This document shows positions 14,692 to 22,929 of a stretch of DNA of 64,000 nucleotides, in pieces. Made by a program: the position numbers and the translations under genes. The notes beneath the pieces were generated by a model, which ran no database searches, was not told the origin of the DNA, and saw only the letters and a list, made by a program, of their open reading frames with translations. Within the stretch, counting starts at the first letter, position 1, and every line of letters begins with the position of its first letter. The stretch comes from Cryptosporangium arvum DSM 44712 (GTDB taxonomy: Bacteria; Actinomycetota; Actinomycetes; Mycobacteriales; Cryptosporangiaceae), in NCBI RefSeq assembly GCF_000585375.1, contig NZ_KK073874.1:2728001-2792000 (forward strand), in the 5' to 3' direction.

Positions 14692-16845
14692 TCAGACGTC
14701 CGCGACCGGCTGCGCGAACTGCGCCGAGTACAGCCGCGCGTACGCGCCGTCGGCCGCGAGCAGGTCGGTGTGGGTGCCCTGCTCGACGATGCTGCCGTTC
14801 TCCATCACCAGGATCAGGTCGGCGTCGCGGATCGTGGAGAGCCGGTGCGCGATGACGAAGCTGGTGCGCCCCTGCCGCAGCGAGCTCATGGCCTGCTGGA
14901 TGAGCAGCTCGGTGCGGGTGTCGACCGAGCTGGTGGCCTCGTCGAGGATGAGGATCGCCGGTTCGGCCAGGAACGCGCGGGCGATCGTGATCAGCTGCCG
15001 CTCACCGGCCGAGACGCCCGACCCCTCCTCGTCCAGGACCGTGTCGTAGCCGTCGGGCAGCGTCCGGACGAAGTGGTCGACGTGGGTGGCCACGGCGGCT
15101 TCCTCGATCTCGGCCTGGGTGACGTCACGCCGCGACCCGTAGGCGATGTTGTCGGCGATCGTCCCGCCGAACAGCCAGGCGTCCTGCAGCACCATGCCGG
15201 TCGCCGCCCGCAGGTCGGCCCGCGACATCGACGCGATGTCGACGCCGTCGAGCGTGATCCGGCCGCCGGTGACCTCGTAGAACCGCATCAGCAGGTTGAC
15301 CAGCGTGGTCTTGCCGGCGCCGGTGGGGCCGACGATCGCGACCGTCTGCCCGGGGTCGACGCTCAGCGACAGGTCGTCGATGAGCGGCTTGTCGGGTACG
15401 TAGCGGAAGCTCACGTGCTCGAACTCGACGCGCCCGCGGACGCGTTCCGGCGTCGACGGGGTCTCCGGGTCGGGGTCCTGCTCGTGCGCGTCGAGCAGCG
15501 CGAACACCCGCTCCGCCGACGCCACGCCCGACTGGAGCAGGTTGGCCATGCTCGCCACCTGGGTGAGCGGCTGGCTGAACTGCCGGGAGTACTGGATGAA
15601 CGCCTGGACCTCGCCGAGCGTCAGCGCGCCCGACGCGACACGCAGCGCACCGACGACCGCCACCAGCACGTAGTTGACGTTGCCGATGAACATCATCGCG
15701 GGCTGGATGAGGCCGGAGATGAACTGGGCCCGGTAACTGGACTGGTAGAGCGCCTCGTTCTGGGCCTGGAAGACCTGGCGGGTCTCGTCCTGGCGGCCGA
15801 ACGCCTTCACCAGCGCGTGGCCGGTGAACGCCTCTTCGACGTGGCCGTTGAGCTTGCCGGTGGTGGACCACTGGCCGATGAACTGCGGCCGGGCGCGCTT
15901 GCCGATCACCCCGGCGACCCAGGTCGACAGCGGGATCGTGACCAGGGCGATCAGGGCGAGCAGCGGGGAGATCCAGAACATCAGGCTGAGCACGCCGACG
16001 ATCGTGAACAGCGAGATGATCACCTGGCTCAGCGTCTGCTGGAGGGTCTGGGCCAGGTTGTCGATGTCGTTGGTGACGCGGGACAGGATCTCGCCGCGGG
16101 GCTGGCGGTCGAAGTAGTTGAGCGGGAGCCGCGCGAGTTTGGACTGGGTGTCCTCGCGGAGGCGGTAGACCACGCGCTGGACGATCGTCGTCGTCACGCG
16201 GCCCTGCAGGAGCGCGAAGAGCGACGCGACCAGGTAGATGCCGAGCACGAACAGCAGGACCCGCCCGACCGCGTCGAAGTCGATGCCCTGGCCGGGGACG
16301 ACGTCGATGTGGCTGATCAGGTCGGCCATGGTGTTCTCGCCGCGGTCGCGGAGGGCCTCGACGGCCTGGTCCTTGGTGACACCGGAGGGCAGGGAGCGGC
16401 CGATGACGCCGGCGAAGATCAGGTCGGTGGCGTGGCCGAGGATCTTCGGGCCGGTCACCGAGAGCGCGACGCTGGCGGCGGCCAGCGCGAGGCCGAGGCC
16501 CATCAGCGGGCGCTCGGGGCGGAGGGTGGCGAGCAGGCGCCGGCTGGAGCTCTTGAAGTCCAGCGCCTTCTCGCCGGGGCCGGACATGAACCGGGCCGGC
16601 CCAGGGCCGGGCGCCCCACCGGGCCCCCGGGCGGCGCTCGGGCGCTCCCCGACCGCGGTGGCGACCCCGCTGTCCGCGCCGGTCGGGCCGCCGGGCGCGG
16701 CCAGGCCGTCCGGCGTGCCTACCCCGGCGCCGCCCGGCGCCTCCGCGCCGGCCATCGCACCGGGGACCGCGGCACCGCCGCCGCCGTCGGGGCTCGTTCC
16801 GTTGGGGCCGGAGCCGTTGGGCCTGGAACCGTTGGGGCCGGTCAT
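14692..16845 (-). CDS. ABC exporter half-transporter, catalytically complete subunit
   Basis: A 717-residue fused membrane/ATPase protein. Residues about 1-95 are a Gly/Pro/Asn-rich, probably disordered extension; the exporter fold begins near EKALDFKSSSRRLLATLRPERP. The ATPase domain has Walker A GPTGAGKT, a signature VSAGERQ and Walker B LILDEATSSVD with the catalytic Glu. Start overlaps the upstream subunit's stop (ATGA), which supports the long N-terminus over the internal Met at residue 87 (MSGPGEKA). It should pair with the upstream half-transporter as a heterodimeric exporter, as in BmrCD or TM287/288. Substrate is unknown; a TetR gene in the operon suggests drug or toxic metabolite efflux. 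Confidence 0.9.
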   Translation of the reverse strand: MTGPNGSRPNGSGPNGTSPDGGGGAAVPGAMAGAEAPGGAGVGTPDGLAAPGGPTGADSGVATAVGERPSAARGPGGAPGPGPARFMSGPGEKALDFKSSSRRLLATLRPERPLMGLGLALAAASVALSVTGPKILGHATDLIFAGVIGRSLPSGVTKDQAVEALRDRGENTMADLISHIDVVPGQGIDFDAVGRVLLFVLGIYLVASLFALLQGRVTTTIVQRVVYRLREDTQSKLARLPLNYFDRQPRGEILSRVTNDIDNLAQTLQQTLSQVIISLFTIVGVLSLMFWISPLLALIALVTIPLSTWVAGVIGKRARPQFIGQWSTTGKLNGHVEEAFTGHALVKAFGRQDETRQVFQAQNEALYQSSYRAQFISGLIQPAMMFIGNVNYVLVAVVGALRVASGALTLGEVQAFIQYSRQFSQPLTQVASMANLLQSGVASAERVFALLDAHEQDPDPETPSTPERVRGRVEFEHVSFRYVPDKPLIDDLSLSVDPGQTVAIVGPTGAGKTTLVNLLMRFYEVTGGRITLDGVDIASMSRADLRAATGMVLQDAWLFGGTIADNIAYGSRRDVTQAEIEEAAVATHVDHFVRTLPDGYDTVLDEEGSGVSAGERQLITIARAFLAEPAILILDEATSSVDTRTELLIQQAMSSLRQGRTSFVIAHRLSTIRDADLILVMENGSIVEQGTHTDLLAADGAYARLYSAQFAQPVADV

Positions 16846-18578
16846 GCTGCCGCCTCCTGGGCGGTGAGCTGGGACAGGACGATTTCGCGGTAGGTGTCGT
16901 TGGACTCGAGCAACTCGGCGTGGGTGCCCGAGCCGACGACCCGGCCCTGGTCGAGCACGACGATGCGGTCGGCGGTGCGGATCGTGCTGACCCGCTGGGC
17001 GACGATCACGACCGTCGCCTCGGTGGTCTCGCGGGCCAGCGCGGCGCGCAGCGCGGCGTCGGTGGCGTAGTCGAGCGCCGAGAACGAGTCGTCGAACAGG
17101 TAGATCTCCGGTTCGTGCACGAGCGCCCGCGCGATCGCCAGGCGCTGCCGCTGCCCACCGGACACATTCGAACCACCCTGCGCGATCGGCGCGTCCAACC
17201 CTTCGGGCAGACCGCGCACGAACGCCGCCGCCTGCGCGATCTCCAGCGCGTGCCAGAGCTGTTCGTCGGTGGCGTCGGGGTTGCCGTAGCGCAGGTTCGA
17301 CGCGATCGTGCCGGTGAACAGGTAGGGCCGCTGGGGTACCACCCCGATGACCCGGGACAGGTCGGCCGGGTCGAGCTCGCGCACGTCGACCCCGTCGACG
17401 AACACGGCTCCCGCGGTGACGTCCGCCAACCGGGGGATCAGGTTCAGCAGCGTGGTCTTGCCGGCGCCGGTGCTGCCGATGATCGCGGTGACCTCACCGG
17501 GGCCTGCGACCAGATCGACGTCGCACAGGATCGGGTGCTCGGCGCCCGGGAACTGGAACGACGCACCGCGCAGCTCGAGCCGGCCGCGCGCCTCGGGCAG
17601 CGGGGTGGCCGTGGACGGCGGAACCACCGTGGTGTCGGTGTCGAGCACCTCGCTGAGCCGCTCCGCACCCACCTGCGCCCGGGGCGCCATCATGAACATG
17701 AACGTGGCCATCATGACCGACATCAGCGTCTGCATCAGGTAGCTCAGGAACGCGGTGAGCGCGCCGATCTGCATCTCCCCGGCGTCGATGCGGTGCCCGC
17801 CGAACCACAGCACGGCCACACTCGACACGTTCACGACCACCATCACCGACGGGAACATCACCGACAGCAGCCGGCCGACGCGCAGCGACACGTCGTAGAG
17901 CTCGTCGTTGGCCTCGGCGAACCGCTTGCGCTCGTACGGCTCCCGGACGAACGCGCGGATCACCCGGATACCGCTGATCTGCTCGCGCAGCACCCGGTTG
18001 ATGTCGTCGAGCTTGACCTGCATGATCCGGAACTGCGGCCCCAGCCGGGCGATGACGAACCCGATCACCGCGACCAGCACCGGCAGCGCGACCAGCAGGA
18101 TCGACCCCAGCGGCACGTCCTGGCGCAGCGCGAGGAGGATGCTGCCGACGCACATCACCGGGGCCGCGATCACCATCGTGAGCGTCATCACGACGAGCAT
18201 CTGCACCTGTTGGACGTCGTTGGTGATGCGGGTGATCAGCGACGGGGTGCCGAACGTGCCGACCTCCCGGGCGGAGAACGCCTGCACCCGGTCGAACACC
18301 GCGCCGCGGACGTCACGCCCGAGGGCCATCGCGACCTTCGCGCCGACGTAGACCGCGCCCACCGCACAGACGATCTGCCCGACGCTGATCGCCAGCATGA
18401 TGCCGCCGAGGCGCATGATGTAGCCGGTGTCGCCCTTCACCACGCCGTAGTCGATGATGTCGGCGTTGAGCGTCGGCAGGTAGAGCATCGCCAGCGTCTG
18501 CAGGAATTGCAGCACGACGACCACGGTCAGTGACCGCCGATAGGGACGCAGGTGCGTCCGCAACAGCCTGATCAGCAC
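16842..18578 (-). CDS. ABC exporter half-transporter, degenerate-site subunit
   Basis: A 578-residue fused exporter subunit with six predicted membrane helices and a C-terminal ATPase (Walker A GSTGAGKT, signature VSGGQRQRLAIARA). Walker B reads YLFDDSFSALD: Asp stands where the catalytic Glu should be. Such a substitution in one of two half-transporters marks an asymmetric heterodimer with one weak ATP site. It has a GTG start that overlaps the TetR stop by 7 bases, and its own stop overlaps the next subunit. Transport direction is export by family. Confidence 0.9.
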   Translation of the reverse strand: MLIRLLRTHLRPYRRSLTVVVVLQFLQTLAMLYLPTLNADIIDYGVVKGDTGYIMRLGGIMLAISVGQIVCAVGAVYVGAKVAMALGRDVRGAVFDRVQAFSAREVGTFGTPSLITRITNDVQQVQMLVVMTLTMVIAAPVMCVGSILLALRQDVPLGSILLVALPVLVAVIGFVIARLGPQFRIMQVKLDDINRVLREQISGIRVIRAFVREPYERKRFAEANDELYDVSLRVGRLLSVMFPSVMVVVNVSSVAVLWFGGHRIDAGEMQIGALTAFLSYLMQTLMSVMMATFMFMMAPRAQVGAERLSEVLDTDTTVVPPSTATPLPEARGRLELRGASFQFPGAEHPILCDVDLVAGPGEVTAIIGSTGAGKTTLLNLIPRLADVTAGAVFVDGVDVRELDPADLSRVIGVVPQRPYLFTGTIASNLRYGNPDATDEQLWHALEIAQAAAFVRGLPEGLDAPIAQGGSNVSGGQRQRLAIARALVHEPEIYLFDDSFSALDYATDAALRAALARETTEATVVIVAQRVSTIRTADRIVVLDQGRVVGSGTHAELLESNDTYREIVLSQLTAQEAAA

Positions 18579-19240
18579 GAGTCAGCCTCTCGGTGCGGGT
18601 GGGACGCGCGCACGCTCGCCTCCAGGCCCCGGGCCGCGGGAGCGACCCGGTCGAGCGCGGTACGCAGGAAGTCAGTGAACGGCAGATCGCTGTCGTCGCG
18701 AAGCCAATATTCGCTCGCGGCGCGGATGGCGAGGGCGTAGGCCCCGCCGACGACCCGCGCCGAGAGCTGGTCACAGCCGGTACGCGTGGCGACGATCTCG
18801 GCCAGCGCGAACTCGGTCATGACCGAGTGCCGCAGGTACTCGCCCTGCATGGCCGGCGTGGCCGCGACCAGGCGGATCGTCGCCTTGTCGGGCTCGCGGC
18901 GGCCGCGCACCTCGAGCAGGGCGCCGGCGATCGTGTCGTGGAGCGGAGCGTCGCCGGGGCGGGAGTGGACGACGGTGAGGAACTCCTCCGCCCAGCGGAT
19001 CCGCTGCGCGAAGATCGCCTCCTCGCGGCTGGAGTAGTAGTTGTTGAACGTGCGGGCCGAGACGCCCGCCGCCGCCGCGATGTCGTCGACCCGGACGTTC
19101 TCCGGGCCGACCTCGCAGGCGAGTTTCCAGGCCGCGTCGGCGAGCGCCTCGCGGGTGGCCTGCTTCTTGCGCTCCCGCCAGGTGACCAGGCCGGTCGGGT
19201 GCTGCTCGATGGTGACGTACGGGGTCTCGCCCTCGGACAT
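18572..19240 (-). CDS. TetR-family regulator of the ABC exporter operon
   Basis: A 222-residue TetR protein. The helix-turn-helix lies at about residues 28-74 (ALADAAWKLACEVGPENVRVDDIAAAAGVSARTFNNYYSSREE in outline), and the remainder is a helical ligand domain. It is the first gene of the operon and its stop overlaps the start of the degenerate ABC subunit. A minus-strand TATCTT six bases before the ATG and a near-palindrome further upstream suggest a leaderless, self-repressed promoter. The ligand is probably a transported compound; this is inference. Confidence 0.87.
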   Translation of the reverse strand: MSEGETPYVTIEQHPTGLVTWRERKKQATREALADAAWKLACEVGPENVRVDDIAAAAGVSARTFNNYYSSREEAIFAQRIRWAEEFLTVVHSRPGDAPLHDTIAGALLEVRGRREPDKATIRLVAATPAMQGEYLRHSVMTEFALAEIVATRTGCDQLSARVVGGAYALAIRAASEYWLRDDSDLPFTDFLRTALDRVAPAARGLEASVRASHPHREADSC

Positions 19241-19246
19241 GCCGTC

Positions 19247-19252
19247 AAGATA
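19247..19252 (-). promoter_or_regulatory. Likely -10 element of the TetR-ABC operon
   Basis: TATCTT on the minus strand lies six bases before the ATG at 19240, leaving no room for a Shine-Dalgarno. The transcript is probably leaderless. Confidence 0.5.
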
Positions 19253-19261
19253 GTCCCGTTA

Positions 19262-19276
19262 TTGCGGGCCGCGCAA
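19262..19276. promoter_or_regulatory. Candidate TetR operator
   Basis: TTGCGGGCCGCGCAA is a 15-base near-palindrome (six of seven pairs match). It sits where the -35 element of the TetR-ABC operon should be, so the encoded TetR protein is the natural binder. A second GCGCAA-like half follows at about 19286-19292. Confidence 0.45.
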
Positions 19277-19315
19277 ATTTTCGGAGCGCGCAATGTGATC
19301 CGCAGCACCGAGGGA

Positions 19316-19336
19316 ATTGAGTCGACCCGGCTCAAG
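19316..19336. promoter_or_regulatory. HspR-type HAIR operator upstream of hsp20
   Basis: ATTGAGT-N7-GCTCAAG matches the HspR inverted repeat consensus CTTGAGT-N7-ACTCAAG at 12 of 14 positions with the exact spacer. It lies 54 bases before the hsp20 start. HspR represses dnaK, clpB and hsp20-type genes in actinomycetes and releases on heat shock. No hspR gene is in this window, so control would be in trans. Confidence 0.75.
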
Positions 19337-19389
19337 TTTCATGACACGTGAGCCGGTTTTCGCCGGTCGGAGATAGTCAGGAGAACGCC

Positions 19390-19884
19390 ATGAGCATCAC
19401 TCTCTGGACCCGCCGTGACCCGTTCGCCGAGTTCGACGCGCTGGTCCGCCGCTCGTTCGGCCCGGTCGCGACGCGCCCGGCCGAGACGCGCCGCAACTTC
19501 ACCCCCGCCGCCGAGGTCACCCGCGACGGTGACGACGCCGTCGTCCGCCTCGAGGTCCCCGGCGTCGACGTGGAGAACGACGTCACGGTCGAGGTCGACG
19601 CCGGACAGCTCGTCGTCCGGGGCGAGCGCCGGGGCGAGCACGACGGCCGCTCGTTCAGCGAGGTCCGCTACGGCTCCTTCCGGCGGACGTTCCGCCTCCC
19701 CGAGCACGTGGGCGCCGACGCCGTCACCGCGTCGTACGACCAGGGCGTGCTGAGCGTCCGGGTGGCCGGTGCGCACACCGCTCCGGCGCAGCCGGAGACC
19801 CGCCGGATCGCGATCACGACCGCCCCCGCGGCCGAGTCGCCGACGGAGTCGCCGGCAGCGTCCACCGTGGACCACACCGCCTGA
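19390..19884 (+). CDS. Small heat shock protein, Hsp20 family
   Basis: A 164-residue alpha-crystallin-type chaperone. The N-terminal arm (about 1-35, MSITLWTRRDPFAEFDAL start) is followed by the crystallin domain at about 36-130 with PAAEVTRDGDDAVVRLEVPG in its first part and DQGVLSVRV in its last strand. The C-terminal tail contains RRIAIT, an I-x-I motif, then an acidic Pro/Ser-rich end. AGGAG lies seven bases before the ATG at 19390. The HAIR site upstream implies heat induction through HspR. Downstream is a strong hairpin. Confidence 0.92.
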   Translation: MSITLWTRRDPFAEFDALVRRSFGPVATRPAETRRNFTPAAEVTRDGDDAVVRLEVPGVDVENDVTVEVDAGQLVVRGERRGEHDGRSFSEVRYGSFRRTFRLPEHVGADAVTASYDQGVLSVRVAGAHTAPAQPETRRIAITTAPAAESPTESPAASTVDHTA

Positions 19885-19903
19885 TCCGGTGCGTCATTAG
19901 TAC

Positions 19904-19928
19904 AGGCCGGGCCCCCTGGGTCCGGCCT
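19904..19928 (+). terminator. Hairpin terminator after hsp20
   Basis: An 11-base stem (19904-19914 with 19918-19928, one G-T pair) around a three-base loop lies 20 bases past the hsp20 stop. There is no T tract, as is common for hairpin terminators in GC-rich actinomycetes. Confidence 0.6.
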
Positions 19929-20087
19929 CGCCCATATGTAATAGACCGAACGAACTAAGTCGCCATCCTGCGTTCGGGAGATGCGCCGTTCCGCTTCGCT
20001 GTGTGACCCCACGACCGCTCTCCGGTGCGATATCACTGTTTGGGGAAGCGTTCAGCGTCCTCAGGCGACGAAACGGGTCACATAGCA

Positions 20088-20693
20088 ATGACGACGAAGC
20101 GACGGGGCAAAAGCCGCGAGATCGCCCGCTCGGCAATTTCCGTGTTGAGCGAGCACGGAGTTCGCAACGCTCGGCTGGCGGACATCGGAGCGGGGTTGGG
20201 CATGACCGGCGCCCATCTCCTCTACTACTTCGAGAGCAAGACCGACCTGTTCATGGCTTCGTTGCGGATCGTCGAGTCCGACCTCCGCGAACGGGCCGAG
20301 TCCGCGTTCGCCGAGCTGGCCACCGCGCAGGAGCGCTGGCGGTGGCTCGTCGACGCCGCCGCACCGAGCGGCCTGCGCGACAGCAACCTGATGATGTGGC
20401 TGGAGGCCTGGTCGGAGGCGGTGCACGACCCGGCGGTGCACCAGCTGATCACCGAGCTCGAGACCGGCTGGCAGGGGCTGGTGCGCGAGGTGCTGGAGTA
20501 CGGGGTCGAGACCGGCGAACTCGATGCCGATCTGGACGTCGAGACGTTCGTCGAGGGCTTCTCCGCGCTCCTGGACGGGCTGACGATCCGGGCGGTCGTC
20601 GGTTACCGCCCGGTCGACAAGGCGCGCATCGTCGAGATCTGCGACCGGTTCGCCGAGGCCCACCTGCGCTGGAACACCCCGGCTCCGGTCTAG
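20088..20693 (+). CDS. TetR-family regulator
   Basis: A 201-residue TetR-type protein. The DNA-binding domain covers about residues 5-55 (KSREIARSAISVLSEHGVRN, then ADIGAGLGMTGAHLLYYFESK). The ATG at 20088 is chosen because it gives the normal spacing to the first helix; an upstream ATG at 20025 in the same frame adds 21 unusual residues. The region 19929-20087 holds TGTGACCC at 20002-20009 and its complement GGGTCACA at 20075-20082, possible half-sites for looping. The gene is convergent with the next TetR gene and has no obvious partner, so its target is unknown. Confidence 0.85.
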   Translation: MTTKRRGKSREIARSAISVLSEHGVRNARLADIGAGLGMTGAHLLYYFESKTDLFMASLRIVESDLRERAESAFAELATAQERWRWLVDAAAPSGLRDSNLMMWLEAWSEAVHDPAVHQLITELETGWQGLVREVLEYGVETGELDADLDVETFVEGFSALLDGLTIRAVVGYRPVDKARIVEICDRFAEAHLRWNTPAPV

Positions 20694-20700
20694 GGCCTGT

Positions 20701-21345
20701 TCACGCGCCCGGGCTGACCTCGGGTTCCCGGTAGTACGCGCCGCGTAGGGTCATGTCGACGACGTCGGTCACGTACGACTGGGCCTGCTCGATCATCCGG
20801 GGGCGCAGCTCCATCGGGGTGACGAGCACGTGCAGCAGCACGGCGCCGAACACGCTGTCGATGATCGCGGTGGGGGAGGCGTCGGCCGGGAGCCGGCCGG
20901 CCGCGATCGCGTCCCGTACGAGCTGACGCGCGGCCAGCACGGCCGGGGTGATGACCTCGCGGTGGAACAGGTCGAGCAGCTCCGGATCCTGCGGCGCTTC
21001 GACGTAGAGCCGGATCAGCGCGTGCCCGCCCGGCGCGAGGTACCGCTCGAGGCTGCTCAGCGCGGCCCGGAGCAGCGCGTCACGCAGCGACAGACCTTCC
21101 AGCGGGGCCGGTGCCGGCGGAACCCGGCCGATCGCGTCGACGAGCAGCCCGCGCCGGTCGTTCCAGCGGCGGTAGAGCGAGTCCCGGCTGACGTCGGCGG
21201 CGCGGGCGACCGACTCGAAGTTGAAGCCGGCCCAGCCGTGATCGCCGTAGATCGTCAGCGCGGCCGCGGCGATGCGCTGCTCCACCGCGGGGTTCCGCGG
21301 ACGCCCTCGCGTGGTGCGCGTCACTGCTCTCCGCCTCCCCGACAT
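20701..21345 (-). CDS. TetR-family regulator divergent from the MBL hydrolase
   Basis: A 214-residue TetR protein from the ATG at 21345 (MSGRRRAVTRTTRGRPRNP). The helix-turn-helix spans about 20-65 (AALTIYGDHGWAGFNFESVA, then ADVSRDSLYRRWNDRRGLL) and the C-terminal part resembles the TetR_C_16/PsrA-like ligand domains. It is divergent from the metallo-hydrolase gene, 35 bases away, with a perfect palindrome between them. The arrangement implies that it represses itself and the hydrolase. A longer start at 21390 would overlap the divergent gene and is less likely. Confidence 0.87.
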   Translation of the reverse strand: MSGRRRAVTRTTRGRPRNPAVEQRIAAAALTIYGDHGWAGFNFESVARAADVSRDSLYRRWNDRRGLLVDAIGRVPPAPAPLEGLSLRDALLRAALSSLERYLAPGGHALIRLYVEAPQDPELLDLFHREVITPAVLAARQLVRDAIAAGRLPADASPTAIIDSVFGAVLLHVLVTPMELRPRMIEQAQSYVTDVVDMTLRGAYYREPEVSPGA

Positions 21346-21349
21346 ATTG

Positions 21350-21366
21350 CCGACGACCGTCGTCGG
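21350..21366. promoter_or_regulatory. Perfect palindromic operator between TetR and MBL genes
   Basis: CCGACGACcGTCGTCGG has 8-base perfect arms around one central C. It fills most of the 35-base gap between the two divergent start codons and abuts GATAAT (21366-21371), a likely -10 for the hydrolase gene. Binding by the adjacent TetR protein would block both promoters. Confidence 0.75.
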
Positions 21367-21380
21367 ATAATAATGGATGC

Positions 21381-22460
21381 GTGGCAGCAACTGAAACGCA
21401 CGGGTTCGTCGTGCTGGGTACCGAGCAGCAGGCGGCCTGGGGGCGGCGGGAGCTACCGCCGGTCGAGAAACTCGCCGGCGGGGTCTGGTCGGTGCCGGTG
21501 CCGATCCCCGACAACCCGCTGCGGTACACGCTGAGCTACCTGCTCCCCGGCGACAGCGGGGTGGTGATCGTCGACCCGGGCTGGAACGACGAGGACACCT
21601 GGGCGGCGCTGACGACCGGGCTCGCCACCGCGGGCTACCGGCTGGGGGACGTGCTCGGGGTGGTCGCCACCCACGTGCACCCCGATCACCACGGGTTGTC
21701 GCTGCGGCTACGCGAGGAGACCGGCGCCTGGGTGGCGATGCACCCGGCCGAGGCCGCGAGCATGCCCCAGCGGATGGGCGCGACCACGTCGGAGATCCGG
21801 CGCACGGGCATGACGCGGATCCTGCGGATGTCCGGCACCTCGGAGGAGGAGATCAGCGGCCTGCTGGGCAGCTTCAACCCCCGGTTCGAGCCCGACCTGG
21901 TGATGGCCGAGCCCGACGTGCTGCTCGAGGACGGCGCCCTGGTGCCGCTGGCGGGCCGGCGGATCCGGACGGTGTGGACACCGGGGCACACCCCCGGCCA
22001 CATCTGCCTGGCCGACGAGGAGACCAGGACACTGCTCACCGGCGACCACGTGCTGCCGCGGATCAGCCCCAACATCGGCCTGGGACCGTCGTCGGACGCG
22101 AAGCCGCTGGCCGACTTCCTGACGTCGCTGGAGAAGGTCGGGGCCTACGACGACCACGACGCGCTGCCCGCGCACGAGTACCGGTTCCGTGGCCTGGCCG
22201 CGCGGACGGCGGAGCTGATCGCGCACCACGAGGAGCGCTGCCGGGAACTGATCGCGGTGGTCCAGGCACTGGGCGAGCCGACGCTGTGGAGCATCGCGCA
22301 GGGGCTGACCTGGTCGCGCCCGTGGGAGGAGATCGGCCGGATGCGGTTCGCCGCGCTCGGTGAGACGGCCGCCCACGTGCAGCACCTGGTCGACCGCGGT
22401 GACTTGAGGTGGGTGGCGCCGGACGCCGAGGGCGGCGCGCCGCGGGTCACCCGACCGTAG
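21381..22460 (+). CDS. MBL-fold metallo-hydrolase
   Basis: A 359-residue metallo-beta-lactamase-fold hydrolase. The zinc motif THVHPDHHG lies at about 96-104, a further His is in TPGHTPGHIC, and the metal-bridging Asp is in LLTGDHVLP. A C-terminal winged-helix-like segment (about 270-345) is common in the subgroup that acts on thioesters or lactones. GTG start at 21381; GATAAT at 21366-21371 nine bases earlier suggests a nearly leaderless transcript. The substrate is unknown. Control by the divergent TetR protein is likely. Confidence 0.87.
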   Translation: MAATETHGFVVLGTEQQAAWGRRELPPVEKLAGGVWSVPVPIPDNPLRYTLSYLLPGDSGVVIVDPGWNDEDTWAALTTGLATAGYRLGDVLGVVATHVHPDHHGLSLRLREETGAWVAMHPAEAASMPQRMGATTSEIRRTGMTRILRMSGTSEEEISGLLGSFNPRFEPDLVMAEPDVLLEDGALVPLAGRRIRTVWTPGHTPGHICLADEETRTLLTGDHVLPRISPNIGLGPSSDAKPLADFLTSLEKVGAYDDHDALPAHEYRFRGLAARTAELIAHHEERCRELIAVVQALGEPTLWSIAQGLTWSRPWEEIGRMRFAALGETAAHVQHLVDRGDLRWVAPDAEGGAPRVTRP

Positions 22461-22929
22461 GGCTGCGTCGCTCGATCAGGACGGTGTCGCGCCAGACGCC
22501 GTCGAGCCGGCCGATGCGCTCGCGGGTGCCGATCACCCGGAATCCCCGGCGCGTGTGCAGCGCGAGGCTCGCGTGGTTCTCCGGGAACACCGCGGACTGA
22601 ATCGTCCAGATGCCGTCGTTCTCGGTGGACGTGATGAGCGCGTCGAGCAGCCGGCCGCCGATGCCCCGGCCGCTCGCGTCCGGGCGCACGTAGACCGAGT
22701 GCTCGACGACGCCCGCGTAGGCCGGCCGCCGGGAAACGGCCGAGCAGGCGACCCACCCCACCACGTCGGTCCCGTCCAGCTCCACGAACCGGTGCCCGGG
22801 CAGGCGAGCCGCGTCGAACTCCGCCCATGGCGGCACGACCGTCTCGAACGTGGCCTGCCGCGTCGCGATCCCGGCCCGGTAGATCTCCAGCACCTGTGCG
22901 GCGTGCCGCTCGGCCATCGCGTCGATCAT
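22447..22929 (-). CDS. GNAT N-acetyltransferase, phosphinothricin/methionine sulfoximine type
   Basis: A 160-residue GNAT enzyme. The order MAERHAAQVLEIYRAGIATR, then FVELDGTDVVGWVA, VEHSVYVRPDASGRGIGG (acetyl-CoA loop, R-G-x-G-G) and FPENHASLALHTRRGFRVIG is that of the phosphinothricin/methionine-sulfoximine acetyltransferase family. These acetylate small amino acid analogues. The ATG at 22929 overlaps the GntR stop (ATGA). It is the last gene of the permease-racemase-GntR operon and its tail overlaps the convergent hydrolase by 14 bases. Confidence 0.87.
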   Translation of the reverse strand: MIDAMAERHAAQVLEIYRAGIATRQATFETVVPPWAEFDAARLPGHRFVELDGTDVVGWVACSAVSRRPAYAGVVEHSVYVRPDASGRGIGGRLLDALITSTENDGIWTIQSAVFPENHASLALHTRRGFRVIGTRERIGRLDGVWRDTVLIERRSPTVG

